The translations under genes were made by a program, and so were the position numbers. This document shows, one piece after another, positions 63,665 to 64,000 of a stretch of DNA of 64,000 nt. The stretch is from Frondihabitans sucicola (lineage in GTDB: Bacteria; Actinomycetota; Actinomycetes; Actinomycetales; Microbacteriaceae). Position 1 is the stretch's first letter. The number at the start of each line of letters is the position of its first letter. The notes under the pieces were generated by a model. That model was not told the DNA's origin. It saw only the letters and a program-made list of their open reading frames with translations, and did not search any database. The stretch is from NCBI RefSeq assembly GCF_030296615.1, contig NZ_AP027732.1:496001-560000 (forward strand). Reading direction: 5' to 3'.

Positions 63665-64000
63665 TCAGCCGCCGGCGCCACCAGCTGCAGCACGCCGGGC
63701 GACCCGCAGTGCGCCCCCGGTCAGCGCCGCGCACGCCACCACTCCGACGACGCCGAACACCACGCCGGCCTGCTGCTGATCCGCCACCGGCGCCGCCCCC
63801 ACTCGCGGCCCATCGCCCCGAACCAGTTGGCCAGCAGCAGCCCCTGCGTCACGGCCAGCCATGCGCCGAGTGCGACGACCACGGCGGCGACGAGTGCGGC
63901 CAACCCCATCCGCACGCCGAAGCCGGCCGTCACCGGCACCGGGTCGACTCCGGCGAGCGCCTGGGCGAAGAGCAGGCCGCACAGCAGCAGACCGAGCACG
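63665..64000 (-). CDS. hypothetical membrane protein, C-terminal part (one frame break)
   Basis: The 5' end lies beyond the window. About 110 residues are visible with three to four helices: VLGLLLCGLLFAQALAG, LAALVAAVVVALGAWLAVTQGLLLANWFG and, after repair at the run of five C at 63796-63800, VADQQQAGVVFGVVGVVACAALTGGALRVARR. A GTG at 63999 is a possible start if the gene does not extend further. No family is recognised. It converges with the monooxygenase gene across 92 bases. Confidence 0.6.
   Translation of the reverse strand, partial: RARSAAVRPALRPGARRSRPGAGDGRLRRADGVGRTRRRRGRRTRRMAGRDAGAAAGQLVRGDGPRVGAAPVADQQQAGVVFGVVGVVACAALTGGALRVARRAAAGGAGG

Noticed and set aside
4103..63800. Programmed frameshifting as the reason for the broken genes
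   Set aside because: The breaks are in unrelated genes, lack slippery heptamers of the known kinds with a downstream structure, and all need an extra base in a G/C run, which fits base-calling error.
1..64000. GCAGGATC as a polar KOPS or Chi signal
   Set aside because: Both orientations are about equally common along the window, while KOPS and Chi are strongly strand-biased.
1..64000. tRNA, rRNA, riboswitch or tmRNA genes
   Set aside because: No T-loop GGTTCRA with a matching acceptor stem, rRNA motif or known riboswitch core was seen on either strand.

Overview
The window is very GC-rich DNA with the codon use, twin-arginine lipoproteins, MFS-heavy content and gene types (phosphoketolase, MT0933-like antitoxin, DUF4383, MpaB/DUF2236, DUF6314-like, GH92) of an actinobacterium, most likely a Microbacteriaceae soil or plant-associated species. 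That placement is an inference from gene content only. It is an ordinary chromosomal stretch: no rRNA, tRNA, CRISPR array, phage module, transposase or plasmid gene was found.

Layout. 1-5.6 kb: 3' part of a phosphoketolase, two small acidic proteins, a hairpin-repeat block, and a divergent MFS exporter/LysR pair. 5.6-13.7 kb: a Thu-type trehalose/alpha-glucoside cluster on the minus strand (lipoprotein, two permeases, GH13 glucosidase, Gfo/Idh/MocA dehydrogenase, ThuA), divergent from a ROK regulator. 13.7-18.5 kb: GNAT and MFS genes converging on a second MFS exporter with its MarR regulator. 18.6-26.9 kb: a GntR(FCD) regulator and ornithine-cyclodeaminase homologue divergent from a five-gene oligopeptide-type ABC transporter and an amidohydrolase. 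27-34.9 kb: a small secreted Cys-rich protein with an overlapping 4-TM gene, a TIM-barrel-like protein, MFS, antitoxin-like protein, CAX antiporter, thioesterase and MpaB-like protein. 35-44.5 kb: two ketopantoate-reductase homologues, an AbiEi/DUF559 protein, CLC channel, DUF4383, heme oxygenase behind a DtxR-like box, a Pif1/RecD-like helicase, a membrane-anchored protein and a LacI regulator. 44.5-53 kb: NatAB-like ABC exporter, GNAT, a tandem-duplicated secreted HAD phosphatase, a DUF6314-like protein, and a saccharopine-dehydrogenase homologue with an APC permease. 53-64 kb: a 1,696-residue secreted GH92 alpha-mannosidase, a very large polytopic membrane protein, a luciferase-like monooxygenase and a truncated membrane protein.

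Regulatory logic. Several divergent pairs carry visible dyads matching the adjacent regulator family (LysR, ROK, MarR, GntR). The LacI gene at 43.4 kb and the GH92 gene at 58.1 kb share almost the same palindrome, so they probably form one regulon.

Three features span the window. (1) A family of hairpin repeats with arms close to GGTAACTCAGGTTGCAAGCC sits just 3' of genes at six loci and shows compensatory base changes between loci. (2) The octamer GCAGGATC occurs about 60 times on either strand, against 2-3 expected from composition, and in all three reading phases. (3) Twenty frame breaks each look like one base missing from a G or C run of 4-6 nt. This is most simply sequencing or assembly error, so the interrupted genes are described as repaired proteins.
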